Shown one piece after another: positions 10,967-20,176 of a stretch of 64,000 nt of DNA. This DNA is from Betaproteobacteria bacterium (GTDB lineage Bacteria; Pseudomonadota; Gammaproteobacteria; Burkholderiales; CAIKXV01), in NCBI GenBank assembly GCA_947458265.1, contig CANGYF010000005.1:124001-188000 (forward strand), in the 5' to 3' direction. Below the pieces are notes generated by a model. That model did not search any database, had not been told where the DNA came from, and saw nothing but the letters and a program-made list of their open reading frames with translations. The position numbers were made by a program, and so were the translations under genes. Each line of letters starts with the position of its first letter. Positions within the stretch are counted from its first letter, which is position 1.

Positions 10967-12541
10967 TTGGCAGAGCCATCCATCGAGCAGACCGCTACCC
11001 GTTGCCTGCCGGCGGCCCTGCCCTCGGTCCTGTTCGCCACGTCCGAGGTCGCGCCACTGATGAAGACCGGCGGCCTGGCCGATGTCAGCGCCAGCCTGCC
11101 GGCGGCGCTGGCCGCGATGGGCGCCGACGTGCGCCTGCTGCTGCCAGGCTATCCCGCCATCGTGTCGGGCGTGCGCGAGCGCTGCCGGGTCGGGCGCATC
11201 GAGCCCTTTGCCGGGCTGCCTGCTGCGACACTGCTGTCGGGACGGATCAACGGCGGGTTGCGCTGCCTGGTAGTCGACTGCCCGGAACTCTACGGTCGCG
11301 CAGGCAACCCTTACGTGGACAGCTTCGGCGCCGACTGGACCGACAATGCCACGCGCTTCGGCCTGCTGTCGAAGGTGGCGGCACTGCTGTGCGGAGCGGC
11401 ATCCCCTCTCGACTGGCGCCCCGATGTGCTCCATTGCAACGACTGGCAGACCGGCCTCGCGCCGGCCTATCTCGCGTTCGAACGCGAGGCGGCAGCCGAG
11501 TGCACACGGCCGGCCGCCACCGTGTTCACCGTGCATAACCTGGCCTTCAGCGGCGCCTTCGAACCAGCGTTGCTGGGGCACCTGGGCCTGCCGGCACGCA
11601 GCTTCGACATCCATGGCGTGGAATTCCACGGCCGGCTCTCGTTCCTCAAGGCAGGGCTCTATTACGCCGACTGCATCACGACGGTCAGCCCGACCTACGC
11701 CCGGGAGATCCAGCAGGAGCCGCTCGGCTTCGGCTTCCAGGGCCTGCTGGCCGGGCGCAGCAGCCGCCTGTACGGCATCCTGAACGGAATCGATACCGAT
11801 ACCTGGAATCCATCCGACGACCCGAACCTCGCCGCGTGCTTCGACGAAGGTGCGCTCGATGCGCGCGCGGCGAACCGCGTGGCCGTGCAGCAGCGCTTCG
11901 GGCTTGAACGCGACGCCGGCGCAATGCTGCTGGGCGTGGTCAGCCGGTTCACCGAGCAGAAAGGAATCGACCTGATCCTGGATGCCTGGCCGGGTCTGGC
12001 CGAACGCCACCGGCTGCAACTGGCGATGCTGGGTTCCGGGGACAGGCAACTCACCCGGCGGGCGGACGACTGCGTGCGCCGCCATCCCGGCCGGGTCGGC
12101 TTCATCGACGGCTTCGACGAACCGCTGTCGCACCTGATCGAAGGCGGCTGCGATGCCTTCCTGATGCCGTCGCGCTTCGAACCCTGCGGACTGAACCAGA
12201 TGTACAGCCAGCGCTACGGTGCACCGCCGATCGTGCGCGCCACCGGCGGGCTCGCCGATTCGGTGACAGACGACCCGGTTGCCGGCGAAGGCCCGGGCAC
12301 CGGCTTCGTGTTCGCGGGCGACACGCCAGCGGCGCTGGCCGCTACCGTCGAGCGTGCGTTCACCGCCTGGCAGGACCAGCCGCGCTGGCGCCGCCTGCAG
12401 CAGGCGGGCATGCAGCGCGACTTCGGCTGGCATGCGAGCGCCACTTCGTATGCACGGATATACCGGCAGGCAATCGCGCATGCGACCACCGCCACGCGCC
12501 CTACAGCCAGGTCATCATCCCGAGTTCGAACGGATGCGTGA
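10967..12541 (+). CDS. glgA: Glycogen synthase (ADP-glucose type, GT5)
   Basis: Transfers glucose from ADP-glucose to the non-reducing end of growing alpha-1,4-glucan. The N-terminal ADP-glucose-binding motif KTGGLADV begins at about residue 33 and is preceded by ATSEVAP, as in the family. The second Rossmann lobe carries SRFTEQKG and the C-terminal SRFEPCGLNQMYSQ signature (about 400-415), where the Glu is catalytic. The length of 524 residues is slightly longer than the roughly 480 of typical bacterial GlgA. The start is TTG 10967; no ATG lies between it and the conserved N-terminus. The 3' end overlaps by 41 bases the convergent glycogen phosphorylase gene, so synthesis and breakdown enzymes are encoded tail to tail. 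Confidence 0.95.
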   Translation: MAEPSIEQTATRCLPAALPSVLFATSEVAPLMKTGGLADVSASLPAALAAMGADVRLLLPGYPAIVSGVRERCRVGRIEPFAGLPAATLLSGRINGGLRCLVVDCPELYGRAGNPYVDSFGADWTDNATRFGLLSKVAALLCGAASPLDWRPDVLHCNDWQTGLAPAYLAFEREAAAECTRPAATVFTVHNLAFSGAFEPALLGHLGLPARSFDIHGVEFHGRLSFLKAGLYYADCITTVSPTYAREIQQEPLGFGFQGLLAGRSSRLYGILNGIDTDTWNPSDDPNLAACFDEGALDARAANRVAVQQRFGLERDAGAMLLGVVSRFTEQKGIDLILDAWPGLAERHRLQLAMLGSGDRQLTRRADDCVRRHPGRVGFIDGFDEPLSHLIEGGCDAFLMPSRFEPCGLNQMYSQRYGAPPIVRATGGLADSVTDDPVAGEGPGTGFVFAGDTPAALAATVERAFTAWQDQPRWRRLQQAGMQRDFGWHASATSYARIYRQAIAHATTATRPTARSSSRVRTDA

Positions 12542-15065
12542 GCAGTTCGTGGCAGGGATAGACGCGAATCCGGTATTCCAGCCTGCCGCATAGCTCCGGC
12601 GTGAGGGCAAGCGCGAAGCGGTGTTCGCCCTGTTCGGTGCGTTCCCCGGTCGACTCGAACGACAGGCGCTGTGGCTGGCGCAGCTTCTCGTAGGGCGTCT
12701 GCCGTGCCAGCGTGAGTTCGACCACCACGTCGTCCGGCGCGAGCCCGTTCAGGTTGACCGCGACGTCGATGCGGACGCCTTCTCCGAAGCGCAGCGACTT
12801 GCGCGGTGCATCCAGGCGGCGTGCGGACACGCCCCACCAGGCCGAGCGCACCCGTGCCTTCCACTGCGCCACTTCCTGCGCGCGCGCGAAGCCGCCTTCG
12901 CTGTAGCGCCGCCACTGCAGGCTGGCCGGGTGGTAGAACTTCTGCACGTACTGGCCGACCATGCGTCCGGTGTTGAAGCGCGGCAACAGGGTCGCGATCG
13001 AGCGCTTGGCCATGCGTACCCAGCGCGGCGAGAACCCCGATGGACTGCGGTCGTAATACATCGGGATGACCTGGTCCTGCAGCAGTTCGTACAGGGTCTG
13101 GCATTCCTCGCGCGTACGGCGCGAATCGTCCAGGTACTGCGACGCCGGCTTGATGCCCCAGCCGTTGTGGCCGTCGTAGCCCTCGCCCCACCAGCCGTCG
13201 AGCACCGACAGGTTGAGCACGCCGTTCATCCCCGCCTTCATGCCGGAGGTGCCGCTCGCCTCGAGCGGATACACCGGGTTGTTCAGCCAGACATCGACCC
13301 CCGACACGATTCGCCGCGCAAGGCGCAGGTCGTAACCCTCGAGCAGCAGCAGCCGCCCCTCGAAGCCCGGCAGGCGCGAGATCTCGTGCAGCCTGCGGAT
13401 CAGCGCCTGCCCGGGCTGGTCGGCCGGGTGCGCCTTGCCCGCGTACACGAACAGCACCGGACGCTTGGCATCGGAGATCAGGTCGCGCAGGAAGTCGAGG
13501 TCCTCGAACATCATCGTCGCGCGCTTGTAGGTCGCGAACCGGCGTGCGAAGCCGATGGTCAGCACGTTCGGGTTGTCCGGGTCGGCATGCTTGAGCAGCC
13601 GGTCGAGGTGCGCCTCGGAGCCGTTGTTGCGCAGGTGCTGCACGCGCGTCACGTGGTTGACCAGGTGCAGCATGCGCGACTTCAGCGTCTGGCGCACGCT
13701 CCAGAACAGGTGGTCCGGGATGTCGTCGATGCGCTTCCAGAACTCTGCATCGCGCTGGCGCGCAAGCCAGTCGGGGCCGAGGTAGCGCTCGAAGATCTCC
13801 ATCCACTGCTCGGCCAGGAACGTCGGTACGTGCACCCCGTTGGTGACGTAGTCGATCGGATTCTCTTCCGGCGTGACCTGCGGCCACAGTTCGCGGCAGA
13901 TCTCGGCCGACACGCCGCCATGGATCTGCGAGACGCCGTTCTGAAAGCGCGAGCCGCGGATCGCCAGCGACGTCATGTTGAAGTCGCCGTTGCCCATGCC
14001 GTGCCCGAGCGCCATGAGCTGCGCATGGTCCAGCCCGAGCTGCGGCGCAAAGCGCTCGAAGTACGAAGCGATCATCGATTCAGCGAAATGGTCATGCCCC
14101 GCTGGCACCGGCGTGTGGGTGGTGAACACGGTGTTCACCGCGACCGCCTCCAGCGCGGTGTCGAACGTGAGGCCACCGGTGGTCAGCTCGCGCATGCGCT
14201 CGAGCACCAGGAAGGCCGCATGGCCCTCGTTGATGTGCCAGACGGTAGGCGCGATACCCAGCGCGCGCAGTGCGCGCACGCCGCCGATGCCGAGCACGAT
14301 TTCCTGCTCGATGCGGGTGGTGCGGTCGCCACCGTAGAGCCGGCGGCAGATCTCGCGGTCCGCCGGCGAATTGGCCTCGACATCGCTGTCGAGCAGGTAC
14401 AGCGTGACATGGCCGCAGCGCGCGCTCCATACGTTGAGGTGCACGGTGCGCCCGGGCATCTCGACCTGCACCACCACCTCCGCGCCGTCCGGCCCGGCCA
14501 CCCGCTGGATCGGCAGGTCGTCGTAGTCGGCGTCGCCGTAGGTGGCGTGCTGGTTGCCCTCGCCATCGATCGTCTGCGAGAAGTAGCCCTGCCGGTACAG
14601 CAGACCGACCGCGATGAACGGCAGCCGCGCATCGCTCGCGGCCTTGCAATGGTCGCCGGCGAGGATTCCCAGTCCGCCGGAATAGATCGGGAAGCTTTCG
14701 TGGAAGCCGTACTCGGCGCAGAAGTAGGCGACCGTGTCGGTCTGGCGCAGCCATTCAGAACCGTTCCGGCGCATCGACTCGTCGTGGTAGGTGTCGTAGG
14801 CCGACAGCGCGCGGTTCAGGTTGGACAGGAACACCGGGTCGTCCGCCGCCTCGACCAGGCGTGCCTCGTCGACCCGCTTCAGGAAGGCCTTCGGATTGTG
14901 GCCGGTGGCATCCCACAATCCCTTGTGCAGCAGCGAGAACAGCCTGCGCGTCTGCCGGTCCCAGCTGTACCAGAGGTTGTTCGCAAGCTCGTCCAGCCTC
15001 GCGAGCCGGCGCGGGATGTTCGGCTCTACTTCGATCGTGAACGACGTCGCCGGTCGGCTGTCCAT
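12501..15065 (-). CDS. glgP: Alpha-glucan (glycogen/maltodextrin) phosphorylase, GT35, with DUF3417-type N-terminus
   Basis: Pyridoxal-phosphate enzyme releasing glucose-1-phosphate from alpha-1,4-glucans. At 854 residues it has the N-terminal region (RRLARLDELANNLWYSWD) typical of the subfamily of alpha-glucan phosphorylases that carry DUF3417, rather than the classic E. coli GlgP N-terminus. The PLP-lysine motif GTSGMKAGMNG places the cofactor lysine at about residue 610, followed by GWWGEGYDG. Other family stretches include FCAEYGFHES, GGLGILAGDH and HTPVPAGHD. ATG 15065 gives the expected N-terminus. It lies convergent with glgA, from which it would mobilise product. Specificity for glycogen versus maltodextrin cannot be told from sequence alone. 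Confidence 0.95.
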   Translation of the reverse strand: MDSRPATSFTIEVEPNIPRRLARLDELANNLWYSWDRQTRRLFSLLHKGLWDATGHNPKAFLKRVDEARLVEAADDPVFLSNLNRALSAYDTYHDESMRRNGSEWLRQTDTVAYFCAEYGFHESFPIYSGGLGILAGDHCKAASDARLPFIAVGLLYRQGYFSQTIDGEGNQHATYGDADYDDLPIQRVAGPDGAEVVVQVEMPGRTVHLNVWSARCGHVTLYLLDSDVEANSPADREICRRLYGGDRTTRIEQEIVLGIGGVRALRALGIAPTVWHINEGHAAFLVLERMRELTTGGLTFDTALEAVAVNTVFTTHTPVPAGHDHFAESMIASYFERFAPQLGLDHAQLMALGHGMGNGDFNMTSLAIRGSRFQNGVSQIHGGVSAEICRELWPQVTPEENPIDYVTNGVHVPTFLAEQWMEIFERYLGPDWLARQRDAEFWKRIDDIPDHLFWSVRQTLKSRMLHLVNHVTRVQHLRNNGSEAHLDRLLKHADPDNPNVLTIGFARRFATYKRATMMFEDLDFLRDLISDAKRPVLFVYAGKAHPADQPGQALIRRLHEISRLPGFEGRLLLLEGYDLRLARRIVSGVDVWLNNPVYPLEASGTSGMKAGMNGVLNLSVLDGWWGEGYDGHNGWGIKPASQYLDDSRRTREECQTLYELLQDQVIPMYYDRSPSGFSPRWVRMAKRSIATLLPRFNTGRMVGQYVQKFYHPASLQWRRYSEGGFARAQEVAQWKARVRSAWWGVSARRLDAPRKSLRFGEGVRIDVAVNLNGLAPDDVVVELTLARQTPYEKLRQPQRLSFESTGERTEQGEHRFALALTPELCGRLEYRIRVYPCHELLTHPFELGMMTWL

Positions 15066-15084
15066 CGATGGCTGCTCCGTTTGG

Positions 15085-15651
15085 TCAAGGCGTGTGGTTG
15101 CCGGCAGCGGCGGGCATGCGCAGCGTCAGCCGGTCACCGCGCTGGGCGAACTCGACGCGCTTCAGGAAGCTCATCCCGAGCAGCACGACCTCGTCGTCCA
15201 TGCCGTCGGTCGCGACGGCGGCGACGCCGCGCAGCTCGATCGGACCGAGGCGGACCCGGTCGAGCCGGATACGGTAGCCGACGGTGTCGCCGTTCGCGGT
15301 GCGCAGCTGGATGGCCTCGCCCAGCGGCAGGCCAAGCACACGAGCGGTGCGCATCGGCAGCGCCACCTGCGTCGCGCCGGTATCGAGCATGAAGGTGACC
15401 GTACGCCCGTCGATGGTGCCTTCGGCCACGTAGTGCCCGGCGCGGTTGCGCTGCAGGGTGACTTCGTCACCGGCGGTGGGCAGGACCGCAGCCGTATTCG
15501 GGTTTACCTGCCCGGCGTTCCAGTCGTGGAACCAGGCCCATACCCCGCCGAACAGCGCCAGCCAGGCGGCGAACATCAGCCACAGACCACTGCCGCGCGC
15601 GCCCGCTGCAGGGGCGGCCGGCGGGCCGCCGGCAGGAGGGCCGATGGACAT
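15085..15651 (-). CDS. Membrane-anchored retropepsin-like aspartic protease (clan AA, TIGR02281-like)
   Basis: Small single-domain aspartic protease of 188 residues. A Pro/Ala/Gly-rich N-terminus is followed by one membrane helix (about 22-41), then the protease domain with the active-site triad Asp90-Thr-Gly-Ala in FMLDTGATQVALP and the C-terminal VLLGMSFLKR stretch typical of this bacterial family. Such proteins act as dimers, because each monomer gives only one catalytic Asp. The domain would sit on the periplasmic side, by inference from the single anchor. The gene lies 7 bases beyond the stop of orn and on the same strand, so the two are likely co-transcribed. Substrates are not predictable. 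Confidence 0.88.
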   Translation of the reverse strand: MSIGPPAGGPPAAPAAGARGSGLWLMFAAWLALFGGVWAWFHDWNAGQVNPNTAAVLPTAGDEVTLQRNRAGHYVAEGTIDGRTVTFMLDTGATQVALPMRTARVLGLPLGEAIQLRTANGDTVGYRIRLDRVRLGPIELRGVAAVATDGMDDEVVLLGMSFLKRVEFAQRGDRLTLRMPAAAGNHTP

Positions 15652-15658
15652 GCGCCGT

Positions 15659-16204
15659 TCAGACCTTCAGGAAATGTTCACGGTAATGGCGCAGTTCGCC
15701 GATCGACTCATGGATGTCGGCCAGCGCTTCGTGCCTGCCCTGTTTGGTGAGCCCGGCAAGGACGTCGGGTTTCCAGCGCCGCGCCAGTTCCTTCAGCGTG
15801 CTCACGTCGAGGTTGCGGTAGTGGAAATACGCCTCCAGCCCCGGCAGCCAGCGCGCCATGAACCGGCGGTCCTGGCAGATCGAATTGCCGCACATCGGCG
15901 AGGTCTTCGGCGGCACGTGCCGGGCCAGGAACTCGAGCATCAGGCGCTCGGCATCGGCCTCGTCCAGCGTCGAGGCGCGTACCCGGTCGGTCAGACCGGA
16001 GCGACCGTGGGTCCCGGTGTTCCAGGCGTCCATCCCGGACAACACCGCATCGGACTGGTGCACCACCAGCACCGGCGCCTCGGCGACGACCTCGAGCCGC
16101 GCGTCCGTGACCACGAACGCGATCTCGATCACCCGGTCGCGGTCGGGATCGAGCCCGGTCATTTCCATGTCCACCCATACGAGGTGCTCGGCGTTCTGTG
16201 GCAT
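15659..16204 (-). CDS. orn: Oligoribonuclease (DEDDh 3'-5' exoribonuclease)
   Basis: Degrades two- to five-nucleotide RNAs, including pGpG left from cyclic-di-GMP breakdown, to mononucleotides. The 181 residues match the family length. The DEDDh signature is visible: Asp12 and Glu14 in [11 protein letters not shown], the ExoII region with [11 protein letters not shown], and the ExoIII region [11 protein letters not shown] with the catalytic His and Asp. Family-specific stretches [15 protein letters not shown] and FNPGT-like AWNTGTHG are also present. ATG 16204 is the natural start and is divergent from the M48 protease gene. Because an HD-GYP phosphodiesterase is encoded in this window, this enzyme would complete that turnover pathway. 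Confidence 0.96.
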   Translation of the reverse strand: MPQNAEHLVWVDMEMTGLDPDRDRVIEIAFVVTDARLEVVAEAPVLVVHQSDAVLSGMDAWNTGTHGRSGLTDRVRASTLDEADAERLMLEFLARHVPPKTSPMCGNSICQDRRFMARWLPGLEAYFHYRNLDVSTLKELARRWKPDVLAGLTKQGRHEALADIHESIGELRHYREHFLKV

Positions 16205-16304
16205 CCGTCCCAGTCCTTAGTTTCGCTGTCTCCAGCAGGAATCAAGCCAGCTCCGTACGATTGTGTCACAGACGACGCCGTCGATTCCCGGTACATTCGC
16301 CTGC

Positions 16305-17549
16305 ATGCACCCATTCGCCCTGCTGTTCCTCGCCGCGCTCGCGGCCGCCACCGTCGCCAAGGTATGGCTGTCGCTGCGCCACATGCAGCATGTCCGCGCT
16401 CATCGCGAGCAGGTGCCCGCCGAATTCGCCGACGAGATCCCGGCCGCCAGCCATCGCACGGCGGCGGACTACACGGTGGCCAAGGGTCGGCTCGACCTGG
16501 TCGAGATCCCGATCGACGTGCTGGTCGTGCTGCTGCTCACCTTCGGTGGCGGGCTGTCCTGGCTCGACTCGCTGCTGCGGCCGGTCGCCGGCGACGGCCT
16601 CCTGCATGGCGTTGCGCTGATCGGTGCGGTCGTTTTCCTGACCAGCGCGGTGTCCCTGCCGGCCAGCATCTACCGCACGTTCGTGATCGAACAACGCTTC
16701 GGATTCAACAAGATGACGCCCGCGATGTTCGCCGGCGACCTGCTGCGCAGCGCACTGCTCGGCAGCGCGCTCGGGCTGCCGCTGCTGGCCGCAGTCCTGT
16801 GGCTGATGGGCGCAATGGGCGAGGCCTGGTGGCTGTACGTCTGGGCCGTCTGGGTCGGCTTCAACCTGCTGGTGCTCGCCGTCTATCCGACCTTCATCGC
16901 ACCGCTGTTCAACAAGTTCTCGCCACTGGAAGACAAGGCACTGGAGACGCGCGTACGGACGCTTCTGGAGCGCTGCGGCTTCCAGGCGCAGGGCCTGTTC
17001 GTGATGGACGGCAGCAAGCGCAGCAGCCACGGCAACGCCTACTTCACCGGCCTGGGCCGCAGCAAGCGCATCGTGTTCTTCGACACCCTGCTCGCCCGCC
17101 TGACGCCCGAGGAGATCGAGGCGGTGCTCGCACACGAGCTCGGCCACTTCAAGCGGCACCACGTCGCCAAGCGCATCGCCTGGACCTTCGCGGCGAGCCT
17201 GGTGTTCCTCGCGCTGCTCGCCTGGCTTGCCGCCGAGCCCTGGTTCTACACGGCCCTGGGCGTCGACCGACCGTCCACGGCGATGGCGCTCCTGCTGTTC
17301 TTCACCGTGCTGCCGTCGTTCACCTTCCTGCTGAGCCCGTTGTTCGCCTGGTACTCGCGCCGCCACGAGTTCGAGGCCGACCACTATGCGGCAAGCCATG
17401 CGCAAGCCTCGGACCTGGTGCGCGCACTGGTCAAGCTCTACAAGGACAACGCATCGACCCTCACGCCCGACCCGGTGCATTCGATGTTCTACGACTCGCA
17501 TCCCCCGGCGTCCATCCGCATCGCGCGGCTGCAGGCCGCGGCCGGGTAG
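16305..17549 (+). CDS. M48 family zinc metallopeptidase (Ste24/CAAX prenyl protease 1-like)
   Basis: Multi-pass membrane zinc endopeptidase. The HExxH site is HELGH with His277, Glu278 and His281, followed by FKRHH; the third ligand region is RRHEFEADHYA, where the Glu is the expected ligand. Several hydrophobic helices flank the catalytic part (for example about 2-20, 60-85, 100-120, 145-190, 290-345), as in Ste24-type proteins. ATG 16305 is preferred to GTG 16263 because it begins a hydrophobic helix. The length of 414 residues is normal. It is followed 6 bases later by phhB and then rsgA, an order common in Burkholderiales. A role in membrane protein quality control is inferred; the prenyl-protease label reflects homology, since bacteria lack CAAX substrates. 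Confidence 0.93.
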   Translation: MHPFALLFLAALAAATVAKVWLSLRHMQHVRAHREQVPAEFADEIPAASHRTAADYTVAKGRLDLVEIPIDVLVVLLLTFGGGLSWLDSLLRPVAGDGLLHGVALIGAVVFLTSAVSLPASIYRTFVIEQRFGFNKMTPAMFAGDLLRSALLGSALGLPLLAAVLWLMGAMGEAWWLYVWAVWVGFNLLVLAVYPTFIAPLFNKFSPLEDKALETRVRTLLERCGFQAQGLFVMDGSKRSSHGNAYFTGLGRSKRIVFFDTLLARLTPEEIEAVLAHELGHFKRHHVAKRIAWTFAASLVFLALLAWLAAEPWFYTALGVDRPSTAMALLLFFTVLPSFTFLLSPLFAWYSRRHEFEADHYAASHAQASDLVRALVKLYKDNASTLTPDPVHSMFYDSHPPASIRIARLQAAAG

Positions 17550-17555
17550 GTACAC

Positions 17556-17930
17556 ATGTCCTCCCCGGAGCAGACAGCCACCGGTGCCGCCCCAGGCGCA
17601 GTGCCTCCCCTGGTGCAGCGGCACTGCCGCCCGCTGGGGCCCGACGCCGCCCTCGACCTGCAGGCGGCACGACAGCTGCTCGAGCAGCTTCCCGAATGGC
17701 GGATCGAAGGCGGCACGCTGCTGCGCATCTTCGCGTTCGCCGACCACTGGGAGACGATGGCGTTCGTCAATGCCACCGCCTGGGTCACCCACCGCGAAGA
17801 CCATCATCCGGACCTCTCGATCGGCTACGACCACTGCCAGGTGCGCTTCACGACCCATTCGGTGGGCGGTCTGTCCGAGAACGACTTCATCTGCGCCGCG
17901 AAGTTCGATGCACTGCTCGCGCTGTGCTGA
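17556..17930 (+). CDS. phhB: Pterin-4a-carbinolamine dehydratase
   Basis: Dehydrates 4a-hydroxytetrahydropterin during recycling of the pterin cofactor used by aromatic amino acid hydroxylases. The core PCD motif is complete: WETMAFVNATAW, then THREDHHPDLSIGYDHC with the paired histidines, then VRFTTHSVGGLSENDF. The 124 residues include about 25 N-terminal residues ahead of the usual core. ATG 17556 lies six bases after the protease stop, and rsgA begins four bases downstream, so a three-gene unit is likely. No phenylalanine hydroxylase gene is in the window, so the cofactor-recycling role cannot be confirmed from context. Confidence 0.93.
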   Translation: MSSPEQTATGAAPGAVPPLVQRHCRPLGPDAALDLQAARQLLEQLPEWRIEGGTLLRIFAFADHWETMAFVNATAWVTHREDHHPDLSIGYDHCQVRFTTHSVGGLSENDFICAAKFDALLALC

Positions 17931-17933
17931 CGG

Positions 17934-18968
17934 GTGCCGGCCGGCCACCGGCACACCGGTACCTCGGCCTTGACTGACCGCCGCCTGCCTCGACGCGGTG
18001 CGAGCCGCCCCCAGGCCCGGGCATCGAGGGCCCCTGCTGCTGATGCGCCAGCGCTGCAGCGCGGCCGGGTAGTCGCCGCCTTCGGGCGCAAGGTGGAGGT
18101 TCAGGTCGAGGCCACCGGCGAGCGGGTGAAGTGCGCGGCGCACGGCCGCCGGATGGAAGCGGTCTGCGGCGACCGGGTCGAGATCAGCCGGGCCGCCCTC
18201 GGCCATGACGCATCCCAGGGCATGATCGAATCGATCGACGCACGATCCAGCGTACTGTTCCGGCGCGACGCGATGCGCGAGAAGGTCATCGCGGCCAATG
18301 TCACGCTGGTCGCCTACGTGGTCGCCGGGGAGCCGCCGTTCTCGGACGAATTGCTGTCGCGCTGCCTGATCGCCGCGCGCGCCGGTGGCATCGATGCGCT
18401 GATCGTGCTCAACAAGACCGACCTCGCAGCCTCGACCGCCATCGCCCGCAGCCAGCTCGCACCGTTCGTCGCACTCGGCTACCCGGTCGTCGATGTCGCA
18501 GCGAAGGAGGATGTCACCGCGCTGCGTGCACGCCTGGCCGGCCACGACGCGCTGCTGATCGGGCAATCAGGGATGGGCAAGTCGACGCTGGTGAACGCGC
18601 TGGTACCGGATGCCGGCGCACGCACCGGCGAGATATCGAGCGCGCTCGACGCCGGCCGCCACACGACCACGGCGAGCCGGCTCTATGCACTCCAGCCAGC
18701 GGGCACGGTGATCGACTCACCCGGCCTGCAGGCCTTCGGCCTGGCGCACGTGCCGACCGACCGGCTGGCCGCGGCCTTTCCCGAGTTCGCTCCGCTGATC
18801 GGCGACTGCCGCTTCGCCAACTGCCGGCACCAGTCGGAACCCGACTGTGCAGTGCGAGCGGCCTTTGCCCGCGGCGATGTCGATCCGCGCCGGATGCGCA
18901 TCTACGACACGCTGCTGGAGGAAGGCGAGTACAGCGCCCGCCGCGCCCTGCACGGCGGCAACGGCTAG
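17934..18968 (+). CDS. rsgA: Ribosome small-subunit assembly GTPase RsgA (YjeQ)
   Basis: Circularly permuted GTPase that acts late in 30S subunit maturation. An N-terminal OB-fold (about 40-105) precedes the GTPase domain with motifs in permuted order: NKTDL (G4) comes before the P-loop GQSGMGKST (about 209-217) and DSPGL (G3). The C-terminal zinc site is Cys292, Cys297, His299 and Cys305. The length of 344 residues fits. GTG 17934 is chosen; a TTG at 17970 in frame would trim 12 residues of a poorly conserved basic N-terminus. The gene overlaps the convergent methyltransferase gene by four bases at its 3' end. Confidence 0.96.
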   Translation: MPAGHRHTGTSALTDRRLPRRGASRPQARASRAPAADAPALQRGRVVAAFGRKVEVQVEATGERVKCAAHGRRMEAVCGDRVEISRAALGHDASQGMIESIDARSSVLFRRDAMREKVIAANVTLVAYVVAGEPPFSDELLSRCLIAARAGGIDALIVLNKTDLAASTAIARSQLAPFVALGYPVVDVAAKEDVTALRARLAGHDALLIGQSGMGKSTLVNALVPDAGARTGEISSALDAGRHTTTASRLYALQPAGTVIDSPGLQAFGLAHVPTDRLAAAFPEFAPLIGDCRFANCRHQSEPDCAVRAAFARGDVDPRRMRIYDTLLEEGEYSARRALHGGNG

Positions 18969-20020
18969 CCGGCGACCTGCCACTGTTCGAACAACCGGTC
19001 GAGCATGGCGCGCGGGTCCGCCGGCATCCGCCGCAGCGCCCAGGTTTCCCCGGCACGGTTGCCCAGGCGCCGCAGGGCCCGCACCGCGGGTTGCAGCGTC
19101 GCATGGTGGCGCCAGGGCGTATGCGCGGAACGAACCTGCCAGACCCGTGCGGCGTTGCCGGGCATCGCAAGCGCCGCACCGAGTGCATCTTCCGCAGACA
19201 GTCCACCAGCCGGCTGCAGGTGAGCAGCCGGCCGGCGCAGCGTGACGCTGACGTTGCCACGATCGGCGGAGAACCAGCGGTCGACCGGCTCCAGGCCCGC
19301 CTTGTGGCCGAGCCGCTCCAGCGCAGCCGCGTTGAAGTTGTACAGGTGCGCCGCATGGAACAGGTGCCCGGGAGCCTGGCAGGTCGCCTCGACATTGGGC
19401 ACCTCGACCACCGCCAGGCCGCCCGGCGCCAGCCAGGTCGCGAGGCGCGCGAGCGCGGCGCCCGGATCGCACAGGTGCTCCAGCACATGGAACATCGTGA
19501 TCAGGTCGAACGGCTCGCCGCCTGGCAGGGCCTCGTGCAGCGGCGACACCAGCAGGTCGAGCCCCAGCGTCCGGCGTGCATGTCCGGCATAGCCTTCATT
19601 GGGTTCGATACCGGTGACCGCCATGCCGGTCGCGCGTCCGAGCAGGTAGGCGAACTCACCGCCGCCGGCGCCGATGTCCAGTGCCCGACAGACACCGGTC
19701 TCTGGCACCGGCACGCGTGGGAGGCGCGCCAGCCGGTCGATCGCCACCCGGCCGGCACGCAGGATATGGCGGCGCGACGGTTCGGTGCGCTGCTTGTAGT
19801 CGATCCGGTAGCGCTCGCGGTAATAGCGGTCGAGCGTCGCGGGCTCGGGCATCGGATCGCAGCGCACCAGGCCGCAGCCGGTGCACATGACCGTACGCAG
19901 GGCCTGGCCGTCACGGTCGCGCAGCGCCACGACACGCACCTCGGTGGAACAGCAGAGGTTGCAGGCATCGCGGGCGGCGTACTGCTCGCCCCGTGCGGCG
20001 ACGGGCAATGAAACAGTCAT
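18965..20020 (-). CDS. Class I SAM-dependent methyltransferase with N-terminal zinc-finger-like motif
   Basis: Predicted methyltransferase of 351 residues. The N-terminus carries two CxxC pairs (CNLCC and CTGCG), resembling the zinc-binding region of C-methyltransferases that act on sugars. The Rossmann SAM-binding site follows: ALDIGAGGGEFAYLL (motif I), GIEPNEGY (acidic end of the second strand), FDLITMFHVLEHL (motif IV) and LAPGGLAVVEVPN. The substrate is unknown. ATG 20020 is preferred over GTG 20065, which adds a Pro-rich extension. It is convergent with rsgA and divergent from the secreted protein gene at 20177. Confidence 0.85.
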   Translation of the reverse strand: MTVSLPVAARGEQYAARDACNLCCSTEVRVVALRDRDGQALRTVMCTGCGLVRCDPMPEPATLDRYYRERYRIDYKQRTEPSRRHILRAGRVAIDRLARLPRVPVPETGVCRALDIGAGGGEFAYLLGRATGMAVTGIEPNEGYAGHARRTLGLDLLVSPLHEALPGGEPFDLITMFHVLEHLCDPGAALARLATWLAPGGLAVVEVPNVEATCQAPGHLFHAAHLYNFNAAALERLGHKAGLEPVDRWFSADRGNVSVTLRRPAAHLQPAGGLSAEDALGAALAMPGNAARVWQVRSAHTPWRHHATLQPAVRALRRLGNRAGETWALRRMPADPRAMLDRLFEQWQVAG

Positions 20021-20176
20021 CGGAGGGTCCCGGGAATCGGTTGGATCGGGCGGCCGGGCGCTCACGCCCTTGTTTCGAATGTGAACCGTTCTCAGACCTT
20101 GCAGGTCTCCGGAAGTTCCCGCCCGGCTGCGGCAGCATCGACGGCGGGCAGCGAGGCTCTGCGGTATCCTCGCTGC

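Noticed and set aside
12621-15392. Very long open frame (over 900 codons) on the plus strand opposite glycogen phosphorylase
   Set aside because: Composition is an antisense shadow (His/Gln/Val/Arg-rich, no domains) of a clear gene on the other strand; common at this GC content. The same applies to long antisense frames at 711-3104, 16266-18566, 31801-34275 and 44887-46998.
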